A DNA stretch of 49,459 bases from Dehalogenimonas sp. THU2 (GCF_039749495.1 NZ_JBDLLU010000014.1:1-49459), one strand, 5' to 3'; counted from the first letter of the stretch, positions 1 to 11,011 are shown. Numbers and translations are program-made. Notes: a model not told the origin generated them from the sequence alone.

Positions 1-32
1 AATTCCAAAAGTGTCATCCTGTCTTTGGCCAT
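1..32 (-). CDS. IS256-family transposase, N-terminal fragment cut by the window edge
   Basis: The minus strand starts ATG at 32 and reads MAKDRMTLLE before running off the window. This is the typical N-terminus of IS256-family (DDE, mutator-type) transposases. A strong ribosome site (CAGGAGG, about 44-50) lies upstream, and a terminal repeat lies at 112-138. Only about ten residues are visible, so the assignment rests on this short match plus the terminal repeat shared with the IS256-like end at the other edge of the window. Confidence 0.6.
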   Translation of the reverse strand, partial: MAKDRMTLLE

Positions 33-111
33 TGTCGTGGTTACCTCCTGAAAGTCTTTGTTGTTATTTGCTTTCAAGAAACCACACAATGGCCTGCTTT
101 TTCAACTCCAG

Positions 112-138
112 GAATTTACACCACGTACGGGGATTCTA
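112..138. repeat. Terminal inverted repeat of the left IS256-family element
   Basis: Read on the minus strand, this 27-nt segment matches the segment at 49323-49349 at 21 of 27 positions, including a perfect 13-nt inner block GTGGTGTAAATTC. It sits just outside the transposase start at 32, where the end of the IS should be. The exact outer boundary and the target duplication are not determined. Confidence 0.6.
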
Positions 139-228
139 CTGCGGGATGCGCGGACAGGACGTTAGATGCCAAGGGATTCCTTTGTCGCAGAAGTGATCGA
201 CAGCTCTCGCTGGGGGAGGGTTATCTCC

Positions 229-260
229 AAAAAAAGAGGGAGCCCCGCAAGGCTCCCTCT
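229..260 (-). terminator. Rho-independent terminator of clpC
   Basis: On the minus strand a GC-rich stem (AGAGGGAGCC pairing with GGCTCCCTCT) closes a short loop and is followed by seven T residues. It lies about 20 bp past the clpC stop codon. Confidence 0.85.
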
Positions 261-280
261 TATAGACGGTGCTTGTAAAG

Positions 281-2806
281 CTAGTCGCCGTTTTCACCGC
301 CGACCAGCGCGGGCCGTTCCTCCGGCGCCGGTAATTCCAACACGGGGTGCTCGACGCTGAAGGCCAGTTCGTCGCCTTCACCGGCGGAATCCACCACCAC
401 CGTATCGCCGCCGCCGTACTGGCCGCGCAGTAGGTCCTCGGACAGCCGGTCTTCCAGCAGGTTCTGAATGACGCGCCGCAACGGGCGGGCGCCGTAGACC
501 TCGTCGTAACCCTTGCGACCCAGCACATCCTTGGCGGCCTCGGTAACCTCGATCTTGATGTTCTTTTCCTTGAGCTGTTTGGTCACTGATGCCAGTTGCA
601 GGTCCACGATCTGTCGTATCTGTTCCCGTGTCAGCGGGTGGAAGACCACGGTGGAGTCGATGCGGTTCAGGAACTCCGGCCGGAAACTCTTCTTGACCTC
701 GCCGAGTAGTTTGTCCTTCATCCGCTCGTAATTGACCTCGACGGCCTTGCTTTCATCGGAGGTGGTGGAGAAACCGATGCCCCCGGAGCCTTTACGGATG
801 AGGTCGGCGCCGATATTTGAGGTCATGATGATTATGCTGTTGCGGAAATCGACGCGCCGGCCCTTGGCGTCGGTCAGGTGGCCGTCGTCGAAGATTTGGA
901 GCAAGATATTGAACACGTCGGAATGCGCCTTCTCGATCTCGTCGAGCAGGATCAGGCAGTAACCCTTGCGCCGCACCGCCTCGGTCAGTTGTCCGCCTTC
1001 CTCGTAGCCGACATAGCCGGGAGGAGCGCCGACCAGGCGCGACACGGCGAACTTTTCCATGAACTCGCTCATGTCGATACGGACCATGTTGTCCTCGGAA
1101 CCGAACATGAACTGGGCCAGGACCCGCGCCAGTTCGGTCTTGCCGACGCCGGTGGGACCCAGGAAGACAAAGTTGCCGATCGGCCGCCGCGGGTCTTTCA
1201 AGCCCGCCCGGGCGCGCCTGACCGCCTTGGCGATGGTGGTGATGGCTTCTTCCTGGCCGATGATGCGCTTATGGAGCACTTCCTCCATATTGAGCAGGCG
1301 CTCGGTCTCGTCGCCGGTCAGTTGCAGCAGCGGCACGCCGGTCCACATGCTGACCACGTCGGCGATGTCTTCCTTGGTGACCTTGGGTTTATCCTGGCCC
1401 TGCTCCTGCTGCCATTCTTCTTCCATCTTGCGCCGTTTTTCGGCGATCTGGTATTCACGCTCGCGGAGTTCCGCGGCGAAGTCATATTGCTGGGTGGCCA
1501 GCGCCGCTTCCTTGTCGCGGCGGTAGGAATCCTCGGCCTTCTTGAGGTCTTTGAGCGGCATCGGCTTGGTGCGATGGCGAATCCTTACACGAGAAGCCGC
1601 CTCGTCGATGATGTCGATGGCCTTGTCCGGCATGAAGCGGTCAGAGATATAGCGCGCAGCCATGTCCGCCGCCACCTGCAAGGCGTCATCGGTGATCTCC
1701 AGCCGGTGGTGTTCCTCGTAGCGACTCCTGATGCCGCGCAGTATCTCGATAGTATCCTCAAGTGAGGGTTCTTCCACCAGTACCGGCTGGAAGCGCCGCT
1801 CCAGGGCGGCGTCGCGCTCGACGTACTTGCGGTAATCGTCGAGGGTGGTGGCGCCGATCATCTGGATCTCGCCGCGGGCCAGGGACGGCTTCAATATATT
1901 GGCGGCATCGACGGCCCCTTCAGCGGCGCCGGCGCCGACCATGGTATGGAATTCGTCGATGAAGATGACGATATTGCCGACGCTCCGGAGCTCTTCGAGG
2001 ATCTTCTTGAGGCGTTCCTCGAACTCGCCGCGGTACTTGGTGCCGGCCACCAGGGAAGCGATGTCCAGCGACACCAGCCGCTTGCCCTCCAGAGTTTCCG
2101 GCACATCGGAGGCTATGATACGATGCGCCAGCCCTTCGACGATGGCGGTCTTGCCGACGCCGGGTTCGCCGATGAGCGCGGGGTTGTTCTTGGTGCGCCG
2201 TGACAGGATCTGGATAACTCTTTCGATCTCTTTGGAGCGCCCCACCACCGGGTCCAGCTTGCCGGCCCTAGCGGCGGCGGTCAGATCCACCGATACGGCA
2301 TCGAGGTTGGGTGTCTTGCCGGGAGTCTTGCCGGCTTTGAGCGGTCCGCCGCGGCTGACGGCGCCCTGCGCCAGGATGCGGGTGATCTCCGCCCGGGTCT
2401 TCTCGATGGTAATGCCGAAGCTGTCCAGTACGCCCGCCGCCACGCCTTCGCCTTCGCGCAGCAGACCCAGCAGCAGGTGTTCGGTGCCGATATAGTTGTG
2501 CCCCAGGTTGCGGGCCTCGTCGATAGCCAGTTCAATGACCTTCTTGGCGCGTGACGTCAGTCCGGTTTCGCCGGCGGAAGGCTTCTCGCCGCGGCCGATG
2601 ACGAATTCCACTGCGGAGCGCAGCTTGGCCAGGTTGACGTCCAAGCCCACCAGCACGCGGGCGGCCACGCCGTCTTCCTCGCGTACCATGCCCAGCAGAA
2701 TATGCTCGGTGCCGATGTAATTATGGTTTAAATTCTGAGCCTCTTCCTGCGCGTAGGTCAGGACGCGCCGGGCGCGCTCAGAAAATTTATCGAAACGACT
2801 AGCCAT
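281..2806 (-). CDS. clpC: ClpC, AAA+ unfoldase of the Clp protease
   Basis: ClpC is a ring-forming ATP-dependent unfoldase that feeds substrates to ClpP in the cytoplasm. The 841-aa protein shows the family order. Two Clp-N repeats (about 1-145) each carry the NYIGTEH motif. The first AAA+ domain has Walker A GEPGVGKT near 212 and Walker B IFIDEFH. A UVR-type linker lies around 430-470. The second AAA+ domain has Walker A GPTGVGKT near 550. The length is normal for ClpC. The last 35 or so residues are an acidic, Pro/Glu-rich tail that is probably lineage-specific. The UVR linker separates ClpC from ClpB, and the paired Clp-N repeats agree. It is followed by its own terminator; radA lies upstream on the same strand. 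Confidence 0.97.
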   Translation of the reverse strand: MASRFDKFSERARRVLTYAQEEAQNLNHNYIGTEHILLGMVREEDGVAARVLVGLDVNLAKLRSAVEFVIGRGEKPSAGETGLTSRAKKVIELAIDEARNLGHNYIGTEHLLLGLLREGEGVAAGVLDSFGITIEKTRAEITRILAQGAVSRGGPLKAGKTPGKTPNLDAVSVDLTAAARAGKLDPVVGRSKEIERVIQILSRRTKNNPALIGEPGVGKTAIVEGLAHRIIASDVPETLEGKRLVSLDIASLVAGTKYRGEFEERLKKILEELRSVGNIVIFIDEFHTMVGAGAAEGAVDAANILKPSLARGEIQMIGATTLDDYRKYVERDAALERRFQPVLVEEPSLEDTIEILRGIRSRYEEHHRLEITDDALQVAADMAARYISDRFMPDKAIDIIDEAASRVRIRHRTKPMPLKDLKKAEDSYRRDKEAALATQQYDFAAELREREYQIAEKRRKMEEEWQQEQGQDKPKVTKEDIADVVSMWTGVPLLQLTGDETERLLNMEEVLHKRIIGQEEAITTIAKAVRRARAGLKDPRRPIGNFVFLGPTGVGKTELARVLAQFMFGSEDNMVRIDMSEFMEKFAVSRLVGAPPGYVGYEEGGQLTEAVRRKGYCLILLDEIEKAHSDVFNILLQIFDDGHLTDAKGRRVDFRNSIIIMTSNIGADLIRKGSGGIGFSTTSDESKAVEVNYERMKDKLLGEVKKSFRPEFLNRIDSTVVFHPLTREQIRQIVDLQLASVTKQLKEKNIKIEVTEAAKDVLGRKGYDEVYGARPLRRVIQNLLEDRLSEDLLRGQYGGGDTVVVDSAGEGDELAFSVEHPVLELPAPEERPALVGGENGD

Positions 2807-2993
2807 GATAAATTTCCTCTCCCTTGGGATACTATTCCATTATAGGTCAAAAACGGAAGGGCGTAAAGGTTCCCAGCTTTGATCACGCTTGGGTAGCGGA
2901 TGATTCCACTTATTCACCTCTGCTATTTTACAACGGCTGTTGAGAGGGAAAGTTACTATTCCTAAGAGGGCGCTGCAGGCGTTACTCCCCGGT

Positions 2994-4376
2994 TTAACCT
3001 CGTTCTTCAGCCCGTTGTCCGGTCAGCGCCGCCACCAGCGCCTGCTGGATATCGCGCACGGGAATAAGTTGAAAATCGTTAGATGGCGATTTAGCCCGCG
3101 CCGCCGCCGGTACCACCGCTTTGGTGAAACCCAGCCGCGCCGCCTCGGCCAGGCGCCGTTCGATCTGCGGCACGTTCCTGATCTCACCGGACAACCCCAC
3201 CTCCCCGATAGCCACCAGGTGCGGGTCCACGCCGATGCTCTTGTAGCTTGAGGCGATGGCGATTGCCGCCGCCAGGTCCGCCGCCGGTTCGGCCACGTTG
3301 AGGCCGCCGGTGGCGCTGGCGATGACGTCCTGTGCCCCCAGCTTGAGGTAGGCGCGGCGCGAGAGTACCGCCGTGATGATGATCAGTCTTCCGAAATCCA
3401 GGCCGTTGGCCGTCCGCCGCGGCTGGCCGAAGCTGGTGGCGTTGGTCAGCGCCTGGATCTCGACAAGGAGCGGTCTTGAGCCCTCCAGCACCGGTACCAC
3501 CGCGGAGCCGATGCAGTTTTGGCGGTCCCGGGACAGGAAGACCTCGGATGGATTGGCCACTTCGGCCAGGCCGTGTTCCTTCATTTCAAATATGCCGACC
3601 TCGTTGACCGAGCCGTAGCGGTTCTTAACCGATCTCAGGATGCGATAGCTGGAGAAAGGCTCGCCTTCCAGGTAGAGCACCGTATCGACGATATGTTCCA
3701 GCAGTCTCGGCCCGGCAATGGCCCCGTCCTTGGTGACATGCCCGGCGATGAACACCGGCGTCTGTGTCGCTTTGGCCCAGGTGACCAGTCTGGCGGCGCA
3801 CTCCCGCACCTGGGTGACGCCGCCGGGGGCCATGTCCAGGTCTGGCGTATAGACTGTCTGGATGGAGTCGATGATCACCAGCGACGGGCAGAGCTTGTCC
3901 ATTTCCGTGGTGATGGCGTCCAGGTCGGTCTCGGTCAGGACGAACAGTCCGTCACCGTTTATCCCCAGCCGTTTAGCCCGCATCTTGATCTGAAATCTAG
4001 TCTCTTCGCCGGTGACGTACAGCACCGGTGCCTTGGAAGCCTGCGCCATCTGCGCCGCCACCTGGAGCAGCAGGGTGGACTTGCCTATGCCCGGTTCACC
4101 GCCGATGAGCGACAGCGACCCCGGCACCAGCCCCCCGCCCAGCACCCGGTTGACCTCTCCCATGGAGAGCGAAATGCGTTCATGACCGGTGATCTCCACC
4201 TTGGCCAGTGCCTGTGGCGCGTTGGTCAAAGCCCTTCGCCGCGCTGCTGGTTTGACCGCCGTCACTGCCTGCTCGAAGAGGGTGTTCCACTCGCCGCAGC
4301 CGGAACACTTGCCTTGCCACTTGGCGCTCTCCTGGCCGCATCCGGAACAGACGAAGACGATACGTTGTTTAGGCAT
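2994..4376 (-). CDS. radA: RadA (Sms), DNA-repair branch-migration helicase
   Basis: RadA processes recombination intermediates alongside RecA. The 460-aa protein begins with a C4 zinc finger (CSGC near 10 and CSGC near 25). A RecA-like ATPase core follows, with Walker A GEPGIGKST near 95 and the RadA-specific KNRYGSVNEVG motif near 250. The C-terminus is a Lon-protease-like domain. Length and domain order are standard. It is a single gene between clpC and the rsmD-coaD pair, with about 185 bp on each side. Confidence 0.96.
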   Translation of the reverse strand: MPKQRIVFVCSGCGQESAKWQGKCSGCGEWNTLFEQAVTAVKPAARRRALTNAPQALAKVEITGHERISLSMGEVNRVLGGGLVPGSLSLIGGEPGIGKSTLLLQVAAQMAQASKAPVLYVTGEETRFQIKMRAKRLGINGDGLFVLTETDLDAITTEMDKLCPSLVIIDSIQTVYTPDLDMAPGGVTQVRECAARLVTWAKATQTPVFIAGHVTKDGAIAGPRLLEHIVDTVLYLEGEPFSSYRILRSVKNRYGSVNEVGIFEMKEHGLAEVANPSEVFLSRDRQNCIGSAVVPVLEGSRPLLVEIQALTNATSFGQPRRTANGLDFGRLIIITAVLSRRAYLKLGAQDVIASATGGLNVAEPAADLAAAIAIASSYKSIGVDPHLVAIGEVGLSGEIRNVPQIERRLAEAARLGFTKAVVPAAARAKSPSNDFQLIPVRDIQQALVAALTGQRAEERG

Positions 4377-4562
4377 GGGAAGACCCTACCTTGTCGAGGA
4401 AAGGTATGCAAGAAAAGTAATTCACGGCGTAACGTCCTTTGATTTATGACTCTTATTCTCGATGTCCATTTCGGTACTCTCTTATGACTCCACACTTCAT
4501 GCTTTTACTGTTGGCATCGAGATCGTTTCGCCGTAGGCTCACGATGACGGTGTTTTTTTGGT

Positions 4563-5039
4563 TTATTTAACCTTCAGGCGGACAGCGTCGGCGACGAAGG
4601 GGGGGACCAGACCTTCGACGTCGCCGCCGAGACGGGCAACCTCTTTTAAGATGCTCGACGACAGGAACTGGTAGTCCGGGGAAGCCAGCAGGCAGACCAA
4701 CTCTATCTCCGGGGCCAGACGGCGGTTGATCATGGCCATGTCGAACTCGAGCTCGAAGTCGTTGTTGACTCGCAGACCACGGACGACGGTGGCCACTCCT
4801 TCCTGGCGGGCGAACTCCACCATCAAGCCGGTGAAGGACTTGACCTCCACGCTGGGCAGATCGGCGACGGCCTGGCGGGCGAGATCGACCCGTTCCGCGG
4901 TGGTGAATAGGAGTTTCTTGTCCGGAGTGTCGTAAACGCCGACGATGATCTTGTCGAAAAGGCGGGCCGAACGCCGGATGATATCCAGGTGGCCAGCTGT
5001 GACGGGGTCGAACGAACCGGGGTATAAGGCTATTTTCAT
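4563..5039 (-). CDS. coaD: Phosphopantetheine adenylyltransferase
   Basis: CoaD transfers AMP from ATP to 4'-phosphopantetheine, the penultimate step of coenzyme A synthesis. The 158-aa protein is of standard length. It shows the nucleotidyltransferase signature YPGSFDPVTAGH (residues about 7-18, with the TxGH motif), the VVRGLR motif near 88, and the SSSILKE motif near 128 that corresponds to ISSTxVRE. Its start codon overlaps the rsmD stop codon (ATGA at 5036-5039), so the two genes are translationally coupled, as in many bacteria. Confidence 0.96.
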   Translation of the reverse strand: MKIALYPGSFDPVTAGHLDIIRRSARLFDKIIVGVYDTPDKKLLFTTAERVDLARQAVADLPSVEVKSFTGLMVEFARQEGVATVVRGLRVNNDFELEFDMAMINRRLAPEIELVCLLASPDYQFLSSSILKEVARLGGDVEGLVPPFVADAVRLKVK

Positions 5040-5593
5040 GATGCCGGTGCCTCCTTATGGTAGATGCTGATGACGGAATCTCCGTGGCGCCGTTCCTTGT
5101 GCATTTTGAGGTCGGCGTAGACCTCGTCGAGAGTGACACGTGGAGAATGGGTGATGACCAGCCAGGTACCCGCGCCGACGAGGGGTGTTCGGGCGAGCTT
5201 ATCCAGAAATTTGCCGATGTCCTCACGACGGTAAGGTGGATCCATCAGGATGATGTCATAGGTGCGGTCAAGGAAGCCGAGGGCCCGCTCGACCGGGGCG
5301 CAGCGGACGGCGGCGCGATCTTCCAGGCCGCAATTTTTAAGGTTTTCCCGAATGACCTCGCAGCAGGCGCGCTCCTGCTCCACGAAGTCTACATGCCCGG
5401 CGCCCTGTGAGAGGGCTTCGATGCCGAGCGAGCCGGAGCCTGAGAAAAGGTCCAGAACGAGATCCCAATCCTCCGTGAGATTGGCCAGCATCGAAAAAAT
5501 AGCGCCGCGGACCAGCTCTGTGGCCGGACGGGTAGCGCGCCGGTCCGGCACCTTGATAGGGCGGCCTTTGCACTCACCGGCGATGATCCTCAT
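5036..5593 (-). CDS. rsmD: 16S rRNA (guanine966-N2)-methyltransferase RsmD
   Basis: RsmD methylates G966 of 16S rRNA. The protein starts with MRIIAGECKGR, the usual N-terminal signature of the family. For that reason I prefer the ATG at 5593 over upstream in-frame starts at 5602, 5617 and 5659, although none has a decisive ribosome site. It has the SAM-binding stretch DLFSGSGSLGIEALS and the catalytic DPPY motif (LMDPPYRRED). Its stop overlaps the coaD start. Confidence 0.93.
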   Translation of the reverse strand: MRIIAGECKGRPIKVPDRRATRPATELVRGAIFSMLANLTEDWDLVLDLFSGSGSLGIEALSQGAGHVDFVEQERACCEVIRENLKNCGLEDRAAVRCAPVERALGFLDRTYDIILMDPPYRREDIGKFLDKLARTPLVGAGTWLVITHSPRVTLDEVYADLKMHKERRHGDSVISIYHKEAPAS

Positions 5594-5774
5594 ATATCCC
5601 ATATGCCCATTTTGCATGATGGGCCGAGCCGCGTCAATGATGGTGGAGTTAGCAGTCATTTTTCAGTACCCAGCCAACGGCTTTCAAATTTCAATTCATG
5701 CCTCCGGAGAGGGGCGGGAGGTGGCGATGGAAATTGATGTATTTTGGTACCGCAGACCGCGGCTGGGGCTGCTG

Positions 5775-5803
5775 TTTACCGAAGGTAAGTTTTTCGTTAT
5801 AAT
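5775..5803 (+). promoter_or_regulatory. Promoter of the ferredoxin gene
   Basis: A perfect TATAAT (5798-5803) lies 17 nt after TTTACC (4 of 6 matches to TTGACA). The ferredoxin ATG follows 38 nt downstream, behind a GAGAGG ribosome site. Confidence 0.55.
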
Positions 5804-6044
5804 GGAGAATACCAATTCGGCGAGAGGTTAAAAAAACAGAAATGGCTTTCAAAATTACCGAAGAGTGCATTAGTTGCGGCGCATGTGAACCCGAGTGTCC
5901 CAATGCCGCCATCAGCGAGGGCGAGACGATCTATGTCATCGACCCGACCAAGTGCACCGAATGTGTCGGTTCCTTTTCCACAAAACAATGCGCTGAAATC
6001 TGCCCGGTTGACAGCTGCGTCCCCGATGAGGCTTACCCGGAGAC

Positions 6045-7743
<1,699 letters not shown>

Positions 7744-7760
<17 letters not shown>

Positions 7761-8736
7761 CGTAAGTTCCTCCTAAGTTCCAGCTGCATTCATCGGCAAT
7801 CGGGCAGCTTTTTGCCGACGGACATGAGTGCTCTTCACTAACATGTATAGGGTCGATGCCTTCTGCTTGGGAAGAGATTAGGCCAAACTCATCACCAGGT
7901 ACAGCCAACAATATCACCCGGTATGGCCCCTGTGTGGCTGAGAGAAGCGGCCGCACCAGTACGAGCGGTGACTCTTCAGTACGGGCACTCCTCCAGAGCA
8001 GAGACTTGCCGCCCCTTACCGCGGCGCATACCAGTGACCCTGCGCGGGGACGGCTATTTCGTGACGGCACCGTCTGCAGCGAGCATAAAGACTTTATGCC
8101 TCTGGCTTGCGGTGTTTTAGCCACCACGGTTGCTGTGAAATCTTTGATTTCCGGACTGGCGCCGTTTTCACTCTCCGGAAGATATTCGTAGAGGGCACCG
8201 ACCAGCGGCACATCTGAGAAATGCTGACCGAAGGCAATCATCAGGCATTGATGGGAAAGTTCGAGTTCTTCACCGAGCGCGACCAGATCGAAACCAGCGA
8301 CACTGGCTCTATCTAAAAAGAATCGCGGCGGAATAAGCGCCGCCGCAGCGAAGCGGTCGGCATATTGGCTGAGTCGCGGCTCGCTCATTACGACGTAATC
8401 CGAGTCCAGCTCACCGATGTTTTGTTGGATGATCTCAAAAAGCTCGTGGAAGATGGTGTATTTCTGAGTGGCCGGCTTGTCACTCGCCGAATAATGGATG
8501 TACCACGATCCGTTGGCTTTCATGCTGGTGCCGCCGCTCTTCAGGTAGCCTACCGACTCGATATTGATGCCGAAAGACCGTATCAGCTCAACGGTTTCAA
8601 TCAGAGTTGGTGTGCGCTCAAGCTCGGCATAATCTCTGAAGACAGCACCCAGGCGCACCGGGTCGGTGGCGTGTCGGCCTTTTTCATACTCGAGGATATG
8701 GCCGCAGAGATTGCTCAGGCTGGGTGGTACGGGCAT
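7744..8736 (-). CDS. ImmA/IrrE-like protein with altered metal motif
   Basis: Proteins of this family are zinc peptidases that cleave phage or ICE repressors; they usually sit beside an XRE repressor, as here. The 330-aa protein has the family region around residues 90-150, with FHELFE followed by ADRFAAAALIPP, the usual downstream signature. The expected HExxH reads HELFE, so the second zinc histidine is replaced by glutamate. The protein may be a non-canonical or inactive protease. A Cys-rich C-terminus (CPSAKSCPIADEC) could bind metal. It overlaps the recombinase start by 17 bp, which suggests a repressor-ImmA-integrase operon. Confidence 0.75.
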
Positions 8737-8759
8737 CGCGCTCCCTATGTGTAGTTAGT

Positions 8760-9158
8760 TTAGACAGACAGTATCTTTTTTCCCGTCAGAGTTTCGTAGG
8801 TGATAACAACACCTTTTTTCCCCTCGACGTCAAGGCTTTCACCCCTGATCCGGGTGCCAAGCTTGTAATCGGGGTCAGCCAGGACATACTGGAAAGCCGC
8901 GTCGATTCGCTCCTCGGCGGTAGCGGTCACCTCCGGCTCGTCCATGTAGCCGGCCTCAAGCAGAAGCTCCCTGACCGTGACATTGTAAGCCCGGGCCAGC
9001 TTTTTGAGGATATCCGGCCGCGGTGGCGGGCGGTCTCCCTTCTCCAGCTGGGCAATATAAGCGTTGGAGACGCCGCATTCTTTCTCGACATCGCGCAGGG
9101 ACATGCGCCTTCGGTTGCGTAAACCCTTCAGGAATTGGCCGAAATTAGATTCTTCCAT
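8760..9158 (-). CDS. XRE-family repressor
   Basis: DNA-binding regulator of 132 aa. The helix-turn-helix lies at about 8-62 (SLRDVEKECGVSNAYIAQLE is the core). The C-terminal part is not recognised. It has an excellent ribosome site (AAGGAGG, 6 nt from ATG). It is first in a minus-strand operon with the ImmA-like gene and the integrase, and it faces a divergent rightward promoter. This is the layout of a phage or ICE lysogeny switch, so it probably represses both promoters through the palindromes at 9180-9249. Confidence 0.9.
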   Translation of the reverse strand: MEESNFGQFLKGLRNRRRMSLRDVEKECGVSNAYIAQLEKGDRPPPRPDILKKLARAYNVTVRELLLEAGYMDEPEVTATAEERIDAAFQYVLADPDYKLGTRIRGESLDVEGKKGVVITYETLTGKKILSV

Positions 9159-9179
9159 ATTTCACCTCCTTCCCTGTTT

Positions 9180-9193
9180 TTACAGTACTGTAA
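9180..9193. promoter_or_regulatory. Palindromic operator candidate TTACAGTACTGTAA
   Basis: Perfect 14-bp palindrome just downstream of the leftward -10 and upstream of the XRE ribosome site. This is a good position for autorepression. Confidence 0.55.
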
Positions 9194-9198
9194 CACAA

Positions 9199-9249
9199 TT
9201 GCTAATGTATAGCAAGCACTTACGTGAAATATCAAGGTTTTAGTGCTTG
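9199..9249. promoter_or_regulatory. Divergent promoter region with nested inverted repeats
   Basis: Leftward promoter: TTGATA (9235-9230) with an 18-nt spacer and TATACA (9211-9206), serving the repressor operon. Two inverted repeats overlap it: TTGCTA-n5-TAGCAA (9199-9215), and CAAGCACT (9213-9220) with AGTGCTTG (9242-9249). The latter touches the rightward -35 box. A bound regulator could shut both directions. Confidence 0.55.
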
Positions 9250-9276
9250 ACACACCCGAAAAACCTGGCTTATAAT
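9247..9276 (+). promoter_or_regulatory. Rightward promoter TTGACA-18-TATAAT
   Basis: Both boxes match consensus perfectly, with an 18-nt spacer. The next ATG is only 6 nt past the -10 box. Transcription should start at or next to that ATG, giving a leaderless message. Confidence 0.75.
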
Positions 9277-9282
9277 AAGCCC

Positions 9283-9438
9283 ATGCAAGCCGTCGAGGCC
9301 CCCTTGGAAGATCTCTTCAAGCATAACCCTGAAATTTTAAAGGTATGCCGGGAGATTGGCTGGGGCAAAATCGAGATAGCAGTTAGAGACGGCAAACCGG
9401 TAATGGTGACGATGAAGAAAGACATCAAGCTAAACTAA
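9283..9438 (+). CDS. Small DUF2292-like protein, probably leaderless
   Basis: A 51-aa protein. An upstream TTG at 9247 would give 63 aa, but that codon is part of the -35 box, so I choose the ATG at 9283. Its second half (WGKIEIAVRDGKPVMVTMKK) has the pattern of the small DUF2292 family, whose function is unknown. There is no room for a Shine-Dalgarno sequence, because the ATG lies 7 nt after TATAAT. A terminator at 9467-9508 ends the transcript, so this is a one-gene early unit controlled by the switch. Confidence 0.7.
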   Translation: MQAVEAPLEDLFKHNPEILKVCREIGWGKIEIAVRDGKPVMVTMKKDIKLN

Positions 9439-9466
9439 CAGAATAACAAGCCGAATCGAAAACGAT

Positions 9467-9508
9467 AGGCGCTTAGGGCTGGAAATGGCCCGAAGCGCCT
9501 TTATTTTT
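9467..9508 (+). terminator. Rho-independent terminator
   Basis: Stem AGGCGCTT/AAGCGCCT with inner GGGC/GCCC pairing is followed by TTATTTTTT. It separates the leaderless gene from the next operon. Confidence 0.8.
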
Positions 9509-9542
9509 TCCCAAAACAAGCGTCTTCAAGGGGGAAAACGAA

Positions 9543-9779
9543 ATGGTGGTAATAACAGTCAGAATCAACAAGGCGGCTATGCTGCGGGCCATCGCCAGGC
9601 GAAACATGACGCAAAACATGTTTGCCGCTCAGGTCGGGGTCTGCAGCGGTTACCTCTCTCAGATCATATGCGGGGCCAGAAATCCGTCGCCACAGATGCG
9701 GGGGAAGATTCAGGACGCTCTCGCTCCCCTAACCTTCGACGACATATTCATCCTTGAGGAAAGCGACGATGGCGACTAA
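9543..9779 (+). CDS. Small XRE-type helix-turn-helix protein
   Basis: A 78-aa DNA-binding protein that is nearly all helix-turn-helix: MTQNMFAAQVGVCSGYLSQI at about 22-41, then an NPSP turn. Its size fits a Cro- or Cox-like regulator, or an excisionase, of the element. A GGGGG purine site lies 10 nt upstream of the ATG. It heads the early rightward operon and overlaps the next gene. Confidence 0.75.
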   Translation: MVVITVRINKAAMLRAIARRNMTQNMFAAQVGVCSGYLSQIICGARNPSPQMRGKIQDALAPLTFDDIFILEESDDGD

Positions 9780-9978
9780 GACGGTTGAGCAGCAGGAAAG
9801 CCAGTGCTGCGAGTTACCGGCACCAGTCGAAGAAACTCTGCTGATCCGGCAGAGGCTGCGTAATCTTTGCGAGCTGGCCATTGCTATCGGGCAGCAAGAA
9901 GGCTTGCTGACCAACCACAACGATAACGAAGCAACAGATTCAGAAGGAGGAGGTTCATCATGCCGACCGAGGGAGTGA
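9769..9978 (+). CDS. Small hypothetical protein
   Basis: A 69-aa acidic protein with no recognised family. It starts at the ATG overlapping the end of the upstream helix-turn-helix gene, with a GAGGAAAG site before it, and its end overlaps the next gene. The tight packing supports a real early-operon gene. A helical middle (about 25-48) is the only visible structure. Confidence 0.55.
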   Translation: MATKTVEQQESQCCELPAPVEETLLIRQRLRNLCELAIAIGQQEGLLTNHNDNEATDSEGGGSSCRPRE

Positions 9979-10274
9979 TAGTAGTCATCAGGCTGGGAAT
10001 CGAACAGGAAAGAGAAAGCGGCACCCCGGGCAGAGATAAGGTCCGGCTGGAAGATGGTGTCACCGAAAAAGAACTTATCGAGTTATGGGATCGGGCCAAG
10101 ATGAAAGTCTGGCATCATGACATCCGAAACTACCAGGTTAAGCGTTGGTTCGAGAAAAACTGCCATATCGAAGCAGATCTCGATGACTTCAACTCACCTT
10201 TGCCGCCAGGCAAATTTTCCGCCGATGGGCTGCAACGTTTTCTCAGGGCAGTAGAGCGTGAATTAGCTTACTAA
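9960..10274 (+). CDS. Hypothetical early-operon protein
   Basis: A 104-aa protein of unknown family. It has a strong site (AGGAGGAGG) 7 nt before ATG. The sequence is charged, with WDRAKMKVWHHD and KRWFEKNCHIEADL, and no membrane segment. It lies in the early operon between the helix-turn-helix gene and the DUF5131 gene. Confidence 0.65.
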   Translation: MPTEGVIVVIRLGIEQERESGTPGRDKVRLEDGVTEKELIELWDRAKMKVWHHDIRNYQVKRWFEKNCHIEADLDDFNSPLPPGKFSADGLQRFLRAVERELAY

Positions 10275-10306
10275 GACCGAGATTTTCAGAAACGAGGCAT
10301 TGTTCT

Positions 10307-11011
10307 ATGGCTGTTAGCAGAATGTTTCAAATAGACGGCAAGCGGATGAAGACGTGGAACGTCGTGCATGGGTGCCGTTTTAACTGTTCTTATTGCTCCG
10401 TCAAGACGCTGGTGGAAACTCGGCTCCGTAACACCCCCAGGTATGCCATTGGCATGACTCCGGGGTTTTCTGAGCGGGAAATGCGCAAGCCTTTCCATCC
10501 CGGCGAGTGGGTTTTTGTCGGTTACATGGGCGATATAGCCTGCCAGCCGGAAGCCAATATCCTTCGGGTCATCGAGCGGATCAGGACCCGGCCACAGGTT
10601 AATTTCTATATGCAATCCAAAAACCCTCGGGTGTTTGTAAATCTGATTGAAAAATATGGCCGACAGGTATTTCCGAAGAACTGCTGGCTGGGCACAACCT
10701 TAGAGACCACTTACCGGGTCCCTTACAGCAAGGCCCCGGCGCCGATTCAGCGTTTCGAGGCCATGGCAGAACTAACACTGAAATATGGCCGCAGAACAAT
10801 CGTATCAATCGAACCGGTGATGGACTTCAGCCCGACGGTGTTTGCTTTCTGGCTGGCAACGATTGAGCCGGATTACATCTTCATCGGCGCCGATAATTAC
10901 GGACACCGACTACCTGAGCCGCCGCGTGCCAAACTTCGGGAGTTTATCGAGCTGCTGCGGCATGACCACCCAAACGTGATTCTAAAGCCCGGGCTGGAGA
11001 GGTTGTTATGA
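10307..11011 (+). CDS. DUF5131 (phage Gp37/Gp68-like) protein with radical-SAM-type cysteines
   Basis: A 234-aa protein resembling the DUF5131/Gp37-Gp68 family found in phages and mobile elements. The N-terminus has TWNVVHGC followed by C23-x3-C27-x2-C30, the [4Fe-4S] motif of radical SAM enzymes. The rest has a TIM-barrel-like pattern (GTTLETTYR, TIVSIEPVMDF, YIFIGADNYG). The reaction is unknown. Its stop overlaps the ATG of the next gene by 4 bp. Confidence 0.75.
   Translation: MAVSRMFQIDGKRMKTWNVVHGCRFNCSYCSVKTLVETRLRNTPRYAIGMTPGFSEREMRKPFHPGEWVFVGYMGDIACQPEANILRVIERIRTRPQVNFYMQSKNPRVFVNLIEKYGRQVFPKNCWLGTTLETTYRVPYSKAPAPIQRFEAMAELTLKYGRRTIVSIEPVMDFSPTVFAFWLATIEPDYIFIGADNYGHRLPEPPRAKLREFIELLRHDHPNVILKPGLERLL

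Noticed and set aside
878-1765. Long plus-strand frame inside clpC (295 codons)
   Set aside because: GC-rich antisense shadow of clpC without family features.
3519-4442. Long plus-strand frame inside radA (307 codons)
   Set aside because: Antisense shadow; the radA motifs are all on the other strand.
4567-5226. Minus-strand frame of 219 codons overlapping coaD and rsmD
   Set aside because: Alternative frame of two clear genes; Arg/Pro-rich without family features.
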